NCBI RefSeq assembly: GCF_000002995.4
Contig: NW_025062476.1
Location: 4,645,001 to 4,709,000 of the forward strand
Length of the DNA stretch: 64,000 bases
Source of the DNA: Brugia malayi
Lineage: Eukaryota; Nematoda; Chromadorea; Rhabditida; Onchocercidae
Reading direction: 5' to 3'
Below the pieces are notes generated by a model. The model saw only the letters and a program-made list of their open reading frames with translations. It made no database searches and was not told the origin of the DNA. Positions 40,767 to 53,310 of the stretch are shown piece after piece (position 1 is the first letter of the stretch; each line of letters starts with the position of its first letter). A program made the position numbers and the translations under genes.

Positions 40767-41050
40767 TTAAGCTTTCATGCGTCTACGACCGCTTAATTCT
40801 TCTTGCACTCGCGTCTTATATCCATCACGCATGAAACTAACGAAAAAAGAAAAAAACTTTTCACAAATTGCTGCAATTTCTCGTTGTTCTCTTTCGGGGT
40901 GTGCTTCTATGATAATATGAATCAAATTGCCCTGCAAACAAAAATTTTAACATATTTTGAATGTTTACTTTATGAGTAATAGTTTGAAGGAAGGCAAAGT
41001 GACAGATTTCTTAGTGATAAAAGAATAATCAAAAAATGTGTATGTATGTA

Positions 41051-41092
<42 letters not shown>

Positions 41093-42614
41093 TGTATGTG
41101 TATGTGTAAGTGAGGATTTAATTAACAAAATAAAAAAGAAGAGAGAATTTAAAATATAGATAATTTAATGAGTAAAATGGTTTTGAAGTATGGTAACGTT
41201 TCTCTCCCTTTCTCTCTCTCTCTCTCTCTTTCTCTCTTTTTATTTATCTACCTCTCTGTTTCTCTCTCTCTCCCTCTTTATCACTTTTGTAAATATCAAT
41301 TTTCACCAGAAAAATGTCCCAGAAATTCGTATGAAAATTTTCGATAAGTTTATGCCTGGCACCAAGTTTGCGACACGATTCTGCTACCTAAAAAATTTGT
41401 TAATTAGCAAAAAAAGAAAAATTTAGTAATTATTATTTATATTTTAATCAGAAATAAATGAATTTTTGTATTTTTTCTTTTGACAATTTAGGTTGGTTGG
41501 ATTGTGAAAAAGAAAAAAGAAATATTTGCAGTTGGATATTTTACAAAAGCAATGTATTTTGAAAAATAATTGACAATTAATTTTCGTCTTGAAGAAATCC
41601 CAAACACAAGATTACATAATTCTAAAATGTTGACAATTATACTAGCAAATATTATTAAACAACCAAATAAAATGCTTATTTATATACACATGAAAAAGTA
41701 CAATGATTTTTGTTTTTGAGAAATTGAAATTTTGATAGTCTTATATAAGTAATTGATAAAAATGTGACTGCTTTTTTTTTTCATTTTTAATTAATCATTG
41801 TGAATTAAAACTTCTACAAACTCATATCAGAAGACTAATCTAAATTCAACAGTTAAAATTTCACTACAAAAAAAAGGCTTTTGAAATCAGTAAAATAAAC
41901 TTATTTTAGTATCATTGCAGCGAAATTCAATAATAAGTTTGTCGACAAAATCTTCAATATACGGCGATAACGAAATGAATCTTCCGTTAGTTTCCGGATC
42001 TTCATCATCTCGTAGACCTGTTGCTTTCTGGAAATAAACGAGTGCCATATTTGCATATTCTATTCAAAAATAAACAAAAAGATCAAAATTATATCATTAT
42101 TGAATTTCTTATTTTTTTTTATTGATAAATTTAAATGATACGATTTTTTGTTTGTTTAAAATTTCTTAAAAACTGCGAAACAAACTTTGATATTAACGCT
42201 CATTCGTGCTGACTTTATCCAAGCTCTCAGGAATAAATCAGGATTTTTCTCTTTCAGTCTGAAATGAAAATTTTATATAATAGAAAATGGAGACGAGATC
42301 GAACCAAAACATTGAAAGCATATAAAGTACTATTTGCGCTAGCATTCGTAAATTGAAATTCTTTGATTGGAAATTAAACGAAGCGAAAACAAACTTCTGG
42401 ATACTTCTTTTCTAGATAATTTCATTTATTTAATGACTGGTTAATTCTTGGAATTGCTTTTATTTTTAAAATTTCATAAAGCTTACTTAGGCCAACTGTC
42501 CACTAATTGTTTTCTCTCTTCCTTTGTCAACGCATCCACTTCTGGTAAACTGCTAGTGACAAAAAGTGATAATAAACCATCCCAAATAGAGCGAAAAATT
42601 TTATTAACACACAT
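40767..42614 (-). CDS. Globin with N-terminal signal-like leader, 189 aa
   Basis: Haem-binding globin fold protein. Five exons (minus strand): 42614-42487, 42258-42186, 42027-41901, 41383-41307, 40931-40767; 570 nt. Residues 1-26 (MCVNKIFRSIWDGLLSLF...) are hydrophobic and may be a secretory leader or membrane anchor. The A helix follows (ALTKEERKQLVDSWPK, the usual nematode LT-x-ER-x-x-L-x-x-SW pattern), then a B/C region (NPDLFLRAWIKSAR) and an E-helix region (FISLSPYIEDFVDKL). The F helix holds the proximal histidine (ESCRKLGARH, His120), followed by G/H helices (FWDIFL, then EKFFSFFVSFMRDGY). The intron after FWDIFL is phase 0 at about the place of the conserved globin G7.0 intron. The distal E7 residue could not be assigned with confidence. 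Frame across 41901/41383 requires the second AG of TTAGGTAG as acceptor. Which member of the large nematode glb family it is, I cannot say. Confidence 0.8.
41039..41105. repeat. (TG)n microsatellite in the last globin intron
   Basis: A mostly pure TG run with TATG units at both ends, inside intron 40932-41306. It is followed at 41201-41275 by a TC/CTTT tract. Confidence 0.9.
41201..41275. repeat. (TC)n pyrimidine tract near a globin splice donor
   Basis: TCTCTC runs with short T interruptions, ending about 30 bp from the low edge of exon 4 (41307). Confidence 0.85.
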
Positions 42615-44655
42615 TCTTCAGTCTTTATTCCTTCTTCAATGAACTCAACAAATTCTAAACTTTTTTTAATTTCAAAGTGAAATTAAAATCTTGAAAGCTT
42701 CAGAAAGAAATATTGGAAAAGCAAATTTTTTTTAAGAAATTTTAAAAAGAAATTTAAAAAGTTCTTTCACAATGATTTTATTTTTTTAACTAATAGATAT
42801 CTGTAAATTTACTTAAAATCAAATTAATGCGACATTCTGGTAGACTAACTCAAAGCATCAGTAATCTCAACATTTACCATTTCCATTTAAATAAATAAAT
42901 TTGAAATTTAATAATTCATTTTTTATCTGTTCCACTTGATTACTTTTTTTTACGACATTTTTTTTCAAATAATCAACTTTGAATCACAATTCAAATACTT
43001 ATTCAAGAATAAATTAACAAAAGCATAACAAAGAGAAAAGAACTTCAAAAATGACAATAACACAAAATTAATTAATTAAATTAGTTAATTAAAATGATTA
43101 GAAAATTTTGTTATTCTTATCATTAAGCACAATAAATGAAAAACATTTCTGATTAATGTTTAAGAAAGACAAATAGTTTTAAAGAAAAGAACAGTTCATT
43201 TTGTTGAAAATATTGCAACAATGTGTATATTAAAATATTTGCACTAGTAATTTATCTATTTACTTTTTGTTTATAATTTCATTCTCCAATATTTTTAAGT
43301 GGGAAAAATTATTTTCAACTTTGAATTGCTTTTCTTTGTTTCTAAACATTTAGATACATATTTTGCTTGGCATAGAAGCGAATTATAAAATGAAATTTAA
43401 AAATGATTAAAATTTGAAATTTTTTGACGAGTTTTAATGAATGTTACAAGTTTTTGAGCCATTTGATTAATCTATCTGCTATTTTTTGAATAATTATGTT
43501 AATTTAAACTTCACCTCAGTAAATCATATTATTATTATTATTTAGAGAAATAGTAGGAAAATAGCAAATTTGAAAAGTTTTAAGAAAGATGACGAATTTA
43601 AAATGCTGAAAAGGGAGATGAATATAACGAACAAAACTAGTGGACAACTAGTTGGTATAGCACAACTGAAAAGGGGAAGTGCAAAGTAATTCCAAAATTT
43701 TTCTTATATTCCTTAGGGTGAATGTAATTTATTTTTGTGAAATTTTCACAAGGGGTCAGCTGGTGTTAGAAAAAAAAAATGAAATAAATGAGAAAAAATC
43801 TTTGAATATTTGAAATCATTTAAGATAGATTTCGTAAATAATTTAACATTCCTAACAATAAATTACTCCAATAAATTAAGTAAATATTTACTTTATGTTT
43901 TTTAAATCTCTAATACTAATAATATCTATGGCACATATTTGAAAGATTATTAATTGCTAAAGAATGAAACCCAATTAATTAAATTTTGCATTAGTGGATG
44001 GAATAGATTTTTTTTTAATGTTTCTAAGCGTACAATTCGATGCTGTAAAACAATGATTAATTAAATTTTGCTTTAGTATGTATGGTGATGATTAAAACAG
44101 ATTTGATAAGAAAGATGAAACATGCTTAAAAAATAAGACAGATAGAAAATGAGCCTGAAGGTAAGTTTCTCAAGCCAATAGCCTAGCACTTTATTTTTGT
44201 CTCTGTCCTCTTTCCAGTTTAACTTTATGCCTTGTCACGCCCAACTCATATATAATTTTTGCGACAAAAAAAAAAAAAATGCTTTTTAACTTTCGTCTTG
44301 AATTACAAAATATTTTAAAGCAGTCGAAGTATCTGTTACAGAATATACTTCCAATATATTTCAGCTTTAACTCTAATTGAAATAGTTCATTTTAAACTTT
44401 CATCTGTTCGAGAAATTCGTAATTTATGAGTGGAAAAGATGGCATCAAAAAAAAGCAATATTTTATGAATATTTCTTGTAAAATGTGGTATGGTATAAAT
44501 AAATACTTAGAACTTAAATTAATGACTGCAAATAATATATTCATCGGCAAGAATGTTTTCCAGAAATTGTCACCAAAATTATAATAAATTTAACTTCTGA
44601 GGAATTCCAATTCTCAAAATTTCTATTTTTCAAAGTTGAAACATTTCAATGAATA

Positions 44656-44710
<55 letters not shown>

Positions 44711-45890
44711 GTAGTAACAGAAATTGTACTGTTTTACCAAATATTTTTATACAAGTGAAAAAAAATTTATACGATTTTCGATATTTCGAGACTTCAAATG
44801 ACAAGTCAACCATTGAGAAGAAAAATTTGCTTTGATGGTCAGCTCGTTCTCGAGAAGAGAAAAAAATTTAATTATACTTTCACAGAGCAATAAATTTCTT
44901 TTAGAATGAACTCTGGCCCAGATGCTTAATTCAAGCTGAAACTATCATAAAAATTGGAAAAAGTGAGGCATAAACATTTTATTTGTGAATGCTTTAGTTA
45001 TTAAGACCAAATGAAAAAAAAAAAAAAAATTATTTAGTGCAATTATTTTAGAATAGAATTTTAAATATGCAATAACAAATGGAAATTACATTGGACAACA
45101 GAGGCAGTGCATGAAATTGAGCATTTAATTTACAACCGCCATCTGAATAACTAATTTTTTTAGTAATTTTTAAAATTTCAATCTTTTGTTGGTTTTGTTT
45201 TTTTTTGTTTTTTTTTTAGTGCAATTTGAAATTGCTTTTAGTTTTTCAATACACTGCTTGAATCATTCAAAAATTGCCTTTATTTAAAATACTATTTCAG
45301 AAAATTTTTTCTACTTTTTTCTTTTTTAATGAATGCCGTCGATGAACTCAATGATGCCAACCACAAAAAAAAAAGTTTGCTCCCTTAGATAAATATTTAA
45401 ATATTAGTAATAGGCAAACAGATATTTACAAAACATAGAAAAGTTGATTTAATTATTTTCCAAACATTTATTCCATCTTTCTTGCTTTAACATCGGTTTA
45501 AATTATTAAACATTATTAAACTAATGCAAATTTTATCAATGAATTAATTAATTAATTAAGCAATAAAGGAAATCTAACAATTATCTCTGATAAACTATTC
45601 AAAATGAGTGGTACATATAATGTGGAAAATGATAAGCACAAACTATTTGAATATTTTGTTTTTTCTTTTACTTTTTCCATTTATATGTTAGATAAAGATT
45701 CAAAATGCTTCATGTATAATTTATTTAACTTCATTTTAACTAAAAAAAAGACAAAAATGAATTTTAGAAAAAGTTCGTATCGGAATGCAATCAGGTGGTT
45801 GTGTTGATGTCATGGCTTATTGGTGTAATCTCGCCGTAGCGGTCGATGTCATCGAGATCGGCGACGGCTACCGTCGTTGGTAGCGTAAAA
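42615..45890. other. Upstream of globin; AT-rich, no gene recognised
   Basis: Probable globin promoter next to 42615. Otherwise AT-rich with an (AAT)n tract at 44655-44710. At 45780-45888, directly before the snoRNA, the composition turns sharply GC-rich, with small perfect hairpins (TCGATG-T-CATCGA; CGACGG-CTA-CCGTCG). Confidence 0.45.
44655..44710. repeat. (AAT)n microsatellite
   Basis: About 18 AAT units running into GTAGTAAC. Confidence 0.9.
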
Positions 45891-45981
45891 GAAGTTCAGT
45901 GATGATCGCTTTTAACCACCAAGATCTCTGAGTTTGGTCGTGATTTGAATTTGCTAACGTGCATCACCATCTGAGGACTTC
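45891..45981 (+). ncRNA. Box C/D snoRNA, U24 (SNORD24/snR24)-like, about 91 nt
   Basis: Guides 2'-O-methylation of large-subunit rRNA in the nucleolus. Seen: box C GTGATGA (45899-45905), D' CTGA (45928-45931), a weak C' (GTGATTT, about 45940) and box D CTGA (45971-45974). The ends can pair (GAAGTT 45891-45896 with GACTTC 45976-45981), giving the terminal stem. The element before D' is TTTTAACCACCAAGATCT, nearly the same as the U24 antisense element as I remember it (TTTTAAACCACCAAGATCG). It is complementary to the conserved 25S/28S GATCTTGGTGGT. The fifth base before D' is G, matching a methylated C, as for U24. A second stretch, TTTGAATTTGCTA, resembles the other U24 antisense element (GAATATTTGCTA) but comes after rather than before. 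No host gene was recognised, so it may be independently transcribed or intronic to an unrecognised RNA. Confidence 0.75.
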
Positions 45982-46340
45982 CGTTGACACTTTTGTGGAA
46001 GTATATGTACCCAGAAGTTTTGGAGGAATAGAATATTCGAAAATTGAAATATCGTTAGTCAATTATAAATTATTGCAATTTTAATTTTCGAATTTTTCCA
46101 ACATTTTAATAAATGGTCGAAAATCTTTTTTTTTTCTTTATCTTTCTCTTTCTACTCTTTAAGTCAAATAGTAGAAGAGAGAGAGAGAGAGAGAGGGAGA
46201 AAGAGAAAGAGAAAAAGAAAAGAAACAGAGAGTTTTAATTTGTGTAACTTAATTTAAAGTTCCAGTACTCTTCACTCATTTCTAAGCATTCAGTAATTCA
46301 TGTTCGTGGAACTATTGATTCAATAATACTTTGCGGGAAA

Positions 46341-46456
<116 letters not shown>

Positions 46457-46850
46457 GCAAAACATTCATACCAATTTTTATATATTAAAAAATGGAATCT
46501 TTCTGTGTGATTTAACTTTCCTTTTCCGGTTTCATTTCCCGAAATTCAAGCCACCTTAACCTATTTCTAATAACTGATTATAATTTTTAGTTGAGTCTTT
46601 TTGAAATGTAAAATTAACAAATAGTCAATAAGTTGGGTGTAATTTTTGTGTTTTAATGATTTCATACTTCTACGCACACATTTTCTGGCCTAAGTTTAAA
46701 CTCAAATTTCATTTAGTTTAGGCCAATATGAGAGAATTACAACTTTTAACTGAAGCATCTCGATCATCTCAAACATTCTCGACTTTGCTAGGAGAATATC
46801 GAATAGAAATGGCCGTTTCCGACTTTTTGTTGACCCTCGAAATGTTGTGT

Positions 46851-46926
46851 ATGTCTATGTCTGTGTGTGTGTGTGTATGTGTGTGTCTGTGTGTCTGTAC
46901 GTCTGTGTGTCTGCGTGTGTAAGTGA
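46851..46926. repeat. Imperfect (TG)n microsatellite
   Basis: TGTGTG runs interrupted by TATG, TCTG and TACG units. It gives rise to spurious Cys/Val ORFs on the plus strand and Thr/His ORFs on the minus strand. Confidence 0.9.
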
Positions 46927-48012
46927 GTGTGTAGCTGGGTGTATTCCTCAATTTGTTATAGTCGAAGATGGAGGGGTGTTGAGTGTTGTTAAACCAATTT
47001 GTACTACTACGTCTGTGTCGTGCATGCTATATGACCTTTGATCACGGCTCTTGTCCACTCTTGACCCTGTCTCGATCAACTTAGTGTCAACTCATTTTTT
47101 TAAAGCTTCAATTTCAAGAATAAAACAGCAGTGGTTCATTCCTCACACGGTTTGCATGCCTTTCTCGTGCTTCCTTGTAATTATCAATGACTATTCACTG
47201 GCTGGTTTATTGCAGCGGCAAACTGTATACATACAACTCTCGCATGCATGCAACTCTCGCATGCACAACCCTAATATGACTTCGATTCCCTATTAATGGA
47301 CAGTCCTATTGCCATGAACGAACTGCTACTCTCGAATTACAGAAAATGATTTTTTTTTTCTTTTAACTTGCATTTTAGATAATTTAGATTTTTTTGCAAT
47401 TGCTACTCATTTAAGTATTTTCATTATTTTTTCTTATCAAGAAATGAACACATATTCACCGGTGGTAAGAGAAAATAAACCTGAAAGTATTTTTTCGAGA
47501 ATAACAAATAGATGATTAGGTTATATTCTGGAAAACTTTACCTAAGCATCCTGTAGATTTGAATATGACATTAACTCGTCATCTCTGATTTAATTTGACC
47601 ATAAATTAATCAAAAATTCCATCCTTACCACGCATATAATGTGAATTGATATTGTGAACTTCTTGATGTGATTAAATCCATGAATCAGTGAGAAAACAAC
47701 TCTGGCAACTTTTTTTTTCCTGACTTATGATTAAGAAAAAATATCAAATTCTCGAAAGAGGAAAGAATATTTAGTTACTGTGACAATAGAAACTTTTCAT
47801 CGAAAATTGTCATATATAATTTTAATTTCAGTCTTATTTCCCATACCGTTTTTAAGATTACTATTTTTGTTATATCTAAAATATTTGCTCCATCATATAT
47901 GTATTATTCATTTGTAAATTCAATAGTGGACAAGAATATTTCATTTAAACCTCTGATGAGTATTGTGATAAATGTCCTTCTCTATAATATGAAATGTTTA
48001 TTACATCATTTC

Positions 48013-48019
48013 AGTAATT
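48013..48019 (+). promoter_or_regulatory. Probable trans-splice acceptor 6 nt before the cyclophilin start
   Basis: ATCATTTCAG ends at 48014 and the ATG begins at 48020. A consensus acceptor this close to the start, with no upstream coding exon, is typical of spliced-leader addition. Confidence 0.6.
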
Positions 48020-48995
48020 ATGAACTTCATTCTGACGACAGTTACTATATTTGTCACTTTTTACACCTCTAATAATGCTAAGGAAATGGCAACAGTTACT
48101 AAGAAAGTTTATTTCGATATTGCAATCGGTGATAAGAAGGTTCGCATTTGTTTACTTATTAGTTAATTAAGTAGTGTTAGTTTAATTACGTATGCTAATT
48201 AATAAATCTTCCTGGTCGGAAAAATTTGTTTTATTAGGCTAATATATACAAACTATGTGTATGTATACATATCTATATATGAAAATTATTTTAGATCGGA
48301 AGAATAGAAATAGGTCTGTTTGGTAATGATGTGCCGAAAACAGTAGAAAACTTTCGAGCATTGGCTACTGGTGAGAAGGGTTTTGGCTACAAAGGATCTA
48401 AATTTCATCGTGTAATCAAAGATTTTATGATACAGGGTTAATTTTTTTTTCCGGTAAAATAAGTTTTTTTTTTTTTTTAATTTGAAATAGAAAAAATTGT
48501 TACTCAGAAATTTCTTAAATTTAGGTGGTGATTTTACGAGAGGAGATGGAACTGGAGGTAAAAGTATTTATGGTGATCGTTTTGAGGATGAAAATTTCAA
48601 ATTGAAGCATTATGGTGCTGGTTGGTTGAGTATGGCTAATGCAGGAAAAGATACCAACGGATCACAATTCTTCATAACAACGGTTAAAATTTACAATAAA
48701 ACACTTTGTCTTTAATTTGATCTGATATTTCTCAACTGATATTTTTCACTGTCAACAAATGATTAATTGAAAATTTTATATGGAAATTTAAACATAATTT
48801 TAGGTGCAAACAACATGGCTAGATGGTCGTCATGTTGTATTCGGAAAAGTTCTAAGTGGTATGGATGTTGTTAGAAAAATTGAGCAAACATCAACACATC
48901 CAGGTGATCGACCAAAACAAAGTGTTGAAATTGTAGATTGTGGCGAATTGTCTTTAGATGCTCCGTTTGATACACCAAAAGAAGCTGTAGCATAA
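48020..48995 (+). CDS. cyn-5: Secretory-pathway cyclophilin B, peptidyl-prolyl cis-trans isomerase, 203 aa
   Basis: Catalyses proline cis-trans isomerisation during folding of secreted proteins such as collagens. Four exons: 48020-48139, 48295-48436, 48525-48682, 48804-48995; 612 nt. Signal peptide at about 1-20 ([20 protein letters not shown]). The single cyclophilin domain spans 29-190. Active-site residues are all present: Arg79 in [15 protein letters not shown] (with Phe84 and Gln87), the [13 protein letters not shown] loop, [17 protein letters not shown], and Trp145/His150 in [12 protein letters not shown]. The Trp marks a cyclosporin-binding type. There is no KDEL; the tail ends [13 protein letters not shown], so ER retention, if any, is by another route. 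It is closest to human PPIB and to C. elegans cyn-5/cyn-6; the choice of cyn-5 is nominal. Polyadenylation candidate AATAAA at 49291-49296. Confidence 0.95.
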
Positions 48996-51900
48996 AAATG
49001 AGTAAAAATGAACTGATGTTTATGATTGTTCAATTCAATTCATCATATTATTGCTAAAATAGATGTGAGTTGAAATGAAATATACTTTTTAATTGATTAG
49101 AAATTAAAATTCTAATTTCTCGGAGATTTTTTCACTATTCGCATGGTTTCATTCTGTTATTAACTACTTCTAGGTATCTAACAGGAAGACATTAATCTGT
49201 TTTTAATATGACAAATTCACGAGTAATTTTTCTATTTTGATAAATAACTTTCGCTATGTATTGAATGAAATGATTTAAAAGTTTGTTGTTAATAAAAAAA
49301 TTTTATTTCAATATTTCAGTCTAGCAACAGCAAGGAAATATATTAATGTTGTCATGATTTTATACATTGAAAATGGAAGGTTTCATCTCTAAGTTTTCGT
49401 TACTTTTTTAAATTTTGAATATTATGAAATTCTGCATGATTTCTGTTGAAAAGCATAGAACTAGAAATGACACTTTTGAAATCGGAAGTATTATTTTTCA
49501 AATAGTATTATACTTTTTTTTATTTCACTTTTTATTTATTGGAATGAAAGAAAAATTCAACTCCGTCAATTTTAACACAATGCATCATCAGATATATTCG
49601 GAGATCGTAAATAGTCATAAGACATTTTACCGAAATTGCCTTGATAAATGGGTTTGCGTGAATCTTGTTGGCCTTCACCTAATTTGAAATTTCTTTATTT
49701 TCTTTCCCAACTCAGTCATATTCTTTCTCATTATGCTTATGATTCTCCTGACTTTTCTATTTTTTTCTTTTTTTTTTTTTTTTTTTTTTAAACAAAACGA
49801 AGTTATGAGCTTCCAATCTTTTTGTCCTTTAAGAAGAAGACTGGAAATATGTACTTTGAAAGTGAACCTTGTTATCTTAACATTATCAGTTGTTATAGAA
49901 AGTTTGCATTTATTAGCAAACTGATCGTTCTAATAGTCTTTTCCTTTTCATAATGCTATGAATGATATAAAAGTACAGTATGGTATGTAAAATATACTGA
50001 ATTATTTCGCATTGAAAGCAATAGAAATGATTGATCTTACAAATGGCATCTCCGATTTAAATCATTATAGTGAAGGTCATTGAGGGAGGCATTTCAAGAT
50101 CAATTTATAAATGGTCAAAATTTTAATCAATAATGATTGTACCAATAATTGTTTCCCTGCTTTAATGGTTACAAATCCTGGTACAAAAAAAAAAAAAATT
50201 TCCTATTTGATGAAGCAAATTTAAGACAAATTAATGAAATATTAGCCAAAAAAAAAAAACTCTCAAAATCTAACTCATTTAGGCCACGAAAATCTACTTC
50301 TTAAAAACTTATGCATTTTTAACAGAATGCAAGCTTACTTTCATCTTCCTCTTAAAATGGTTCTAAATTTTGACGAGAAATTGCTAAACGATGACAACGA
50401 TGAAAAAATAATTTACGATCAATATTTTCAGGAAAAAGAAATGTTTAATATTAGCATTCTGTGTTGATTAACTGAATATAAGTTTTGTAAAAATGGAACA
50501 GACATCTTTTAAATGTATGATTGATTCTTTGTCTGTACCGAACTTTGTGAAACTTTTAGTACTTCATAAAATTTGAAGGATATCAGAATCATCACTGAAC
50601 TTTGTGCAGTTTTATTATTTTTAGAATCTGACTTAGATATTTTAAATTGTTCGACCGAGACCAAGAAGTGAAAATATTGCATTAACCCTAAAACAGTACT
50701 TTTACTATCAGCTGAAAGTTTTTTTTTTTTAAAAAAAGAAAAACACTATAACGTTATGATTATTAGGTGACACACTGGGAATGATAAGAGCTATTCGGTA
50801 GATCAAATCTACCACTATCACTAAAAAAAAACTTTAACATATAAGAAGAAATTTTAAGTGATGATACTGTTAGGAATAGAAAATGCATTCCCATAAATGA
50901 CACAAGATTCAATTTATCATCAAAACAAATTTAAATATCAATCAAATCTTTCAAATTATGAAAATTTTATCGTTGGGCAGTTCTTCCGCAAATGATAACT
51001 TTTAAGGCAGTAAACATTATTTACTAATGATAAGAAAGAGTAACTGTTATATATAACTTTAAGCAAATGATGGTAACTAAACAGCAACAATTTGATAACT
51101 TCCAAACAAAGATTCATTTACAATTATAGCGTACGAAATAATTAATTACCAATTGAAGTCTTACAGACTAAAGAAAAAACCAAGATAGAAGTCATATAAA
51201 AATAAGTTTTTAAGGAATACAATTTAATTAAATTTACAATCTGCAACATTATAATGTTATCAACATTATCAATCTAATTAAATTACAAAAAATATTATGA
51301 ATGTAATGAATAATTTAATGATCAAGGAAAAATTTTTTAATTTGATAATTCCCAACAAAAAACTCATTTATAACTATAGCAATTGAAATAATTAATTACA
51401 ACTGCTTTGGAAATATTAGGTTTAAAAATTTCTAAGCGTCTAATTTTTCTTCTTTTTAAATCATTATAACTTCAGAGATTTCTCCAGTTTTGGTCATTTT
51501 TATCGGAATTCATCAGATAATTTCAATTATGAATAATTTGAAGCATTTAATGCTTATCATTATGTATTCGCAAACAAACGTTTAGAACGCACTAATAAAT
51601 AATATGAAAAAAAAAAAAAAACAATGCAAACAAACTTCACAGTTACTCATAAAGATGCATAAAAGTTATTCCTTTCGTGAATACCGTAAAACATTTTTAT
51701 ACAGAAAGAGTAAACATAATGCATAAAAGTTGACAAATTGGAAAAAGGATAAGCAGCTGAGTCATTGCTTTTATCATTTACTTATCGTTATTTATCAATA
51801 GCTAAGCATACGAATATTTGCAGTTTTATTAAATAATCACTGGTAGCTATTATACTACAGGTTAGTTTGTATGGTACTGCTTCGAAATGTTATTCTAATA

Positions 51901-53310
51901 GTCGTAATCGTCGTCGAAAATTGGCACAGCAAAAATTCTGCAACACATTCAAGTGTCAAACAAAATTATGAAGACATTCACAACAGAAAGGAAATTAATA
52001 TCATGCAGGAAAACTATACCTCTCTCATTGCTTTCTATAGTCAGGGACCTTCCATTCTCGAATTTTTTATTCTTTTACGAGTATGAATAATTTTATTCTT
52101 ATACCTACATCTCCCTCCCCTCAGATACAAAAGTAATACTGATCCGAAGGTAAGAGATGCACGAGAGAGAATAGACCAGATAAACCAAATAAGTATAAAT
52201 AGATAGGTCGAAAAAAAGGGAAAAAAAAACTTTATAAAACAAATCTTTCCATGAAAATTTTTAATTGAAAAATAAAATAAATCATCATAATATATCCAAG
52301 AAGATTTTCTGTTTAATATAGTAATGACATTAAAAAAATATTCAATTACAAACATTTTTATGAAAGACAATGCAAAAGAGTACATAAATAATATACACTG
52401 TTGAACTAGAGAGGTAAAAATATGAATACTACCTGAGAGGTATATAAACAAACTAATATATATCGAGAAGCAGTTCAAAGCAAATATATACAACAATACT
52501 GACCAGAAAACCCATGAAAGATGTAGCAGCAGTTAAATTAGTTTCAATGAAATAAATACAAGCAGAAATATGTAGTTATTTTTTTATAATAATGTAAAAT
52601 GTAGTCTTTTTGACTCTCTCAACTGCATTTTTCTGTCAGCTAGTCTACAACAAATACTGCTTAAAGACATATGTTATCCTAGAAAGGAAAACATTTCACA
52701 AATTAATCATTTTAAAAAATTTTCGGGATTGAAACAGAATTTTCACAAAGTGTCACTCAACAAGTAAGTTTATAACTTTAGTATTCAAAAATTTCACACC
52801 AAATCCCTAAGCAAATTAGTTATTGATTGGCATAGATCCTCCAAGTTCTTTTTGTTATGATGAAATCAAAATTAGTTTAATAATCATATAGCTGGTCATG
52901 CTTAGTGCTCTGAGTTTCCTTGTTCCGATTCCCGTATTTCTTTCCGAAACAATCTACAAGCAATTACAACAATCTATGATTGGCTTTTTATCTTCAAATT
53001 ATATGCAACAAAAAACACTATGCGATAATCGCATAAATGAAGCGCAGGACAAAGCACTATGTAACTGAATTATAAAATAAAGTTTGCAAAAAAAAAAAAA
53101 AATAAGAAAGAAAAACATATACAGATAAACTGCAATGAAGGACTTTTCTTAAAAAAGAAAAAAACAAAACGAAAATCTCAACCTTCAATTTATAATACTA
53201 TCATATTTCACATTACCAAAATATACCAAAAAAAAAAAACCCAATCTAGCTGTTATTTATCCGTCTTCTAACTAAATCTACCACTAAAACTTCGAAAATT
53301 TTCATATTCC
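48996..53310. other. Convergent 3' intergenic region, AT-rich
   Basis: Lies between the cyclophilin end and the end of the leftward secreted-protein gene. No exon supported. A 60-bp segment at 51091-51150 is repeated in diverged form at 51341-51400. Homopolymer runs are frequent. Long ORFs at 52041-52496 (minus) and 49415-49687 (plus) are rich in Phe, Ile and Lys, have no splice context and look like chance. Confidence 0.5.
51091..51400. repeat. Diverged direct duplication of a 60-bp segment (250-bp offset)
   Basis: Copies at 51091-51150 and 51341-51400 share TTTGATAA, CAACAAA/CAAACAAA, TCATTTA, CTATAGC/TTATAGC and GAAATAATTAATTAC in the same order. Confidence 0.6.

Noticed and set aside
45899..45974. 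U3 snoRNA
   Set aside because: The GATGATCG and TCTGAG strings resemble U3 boxes C and D, but no U3 box A or B lies upstream and the antisense elements match U24 instead.
46728..47041. Cys/Val-rich and Thr/His-rich ORFs on both strands
   Set aside because: Direct translations of the TG microsatellite.
49415..49924. Two plus-strand ORFs after cyclophilin
   Set aside because: The first is AT-driven; the second runs through a poly-T tract. No supporting features.
52041..52496. 151-residue minus-strand ORF
   Set aside because: Composition (Phe, Ile, Ser, Lys) matches chance translation of AT-rich DNA; no domain, no orthologue recalled, no splice pattern. A membrane protein cannot be fully excluded.
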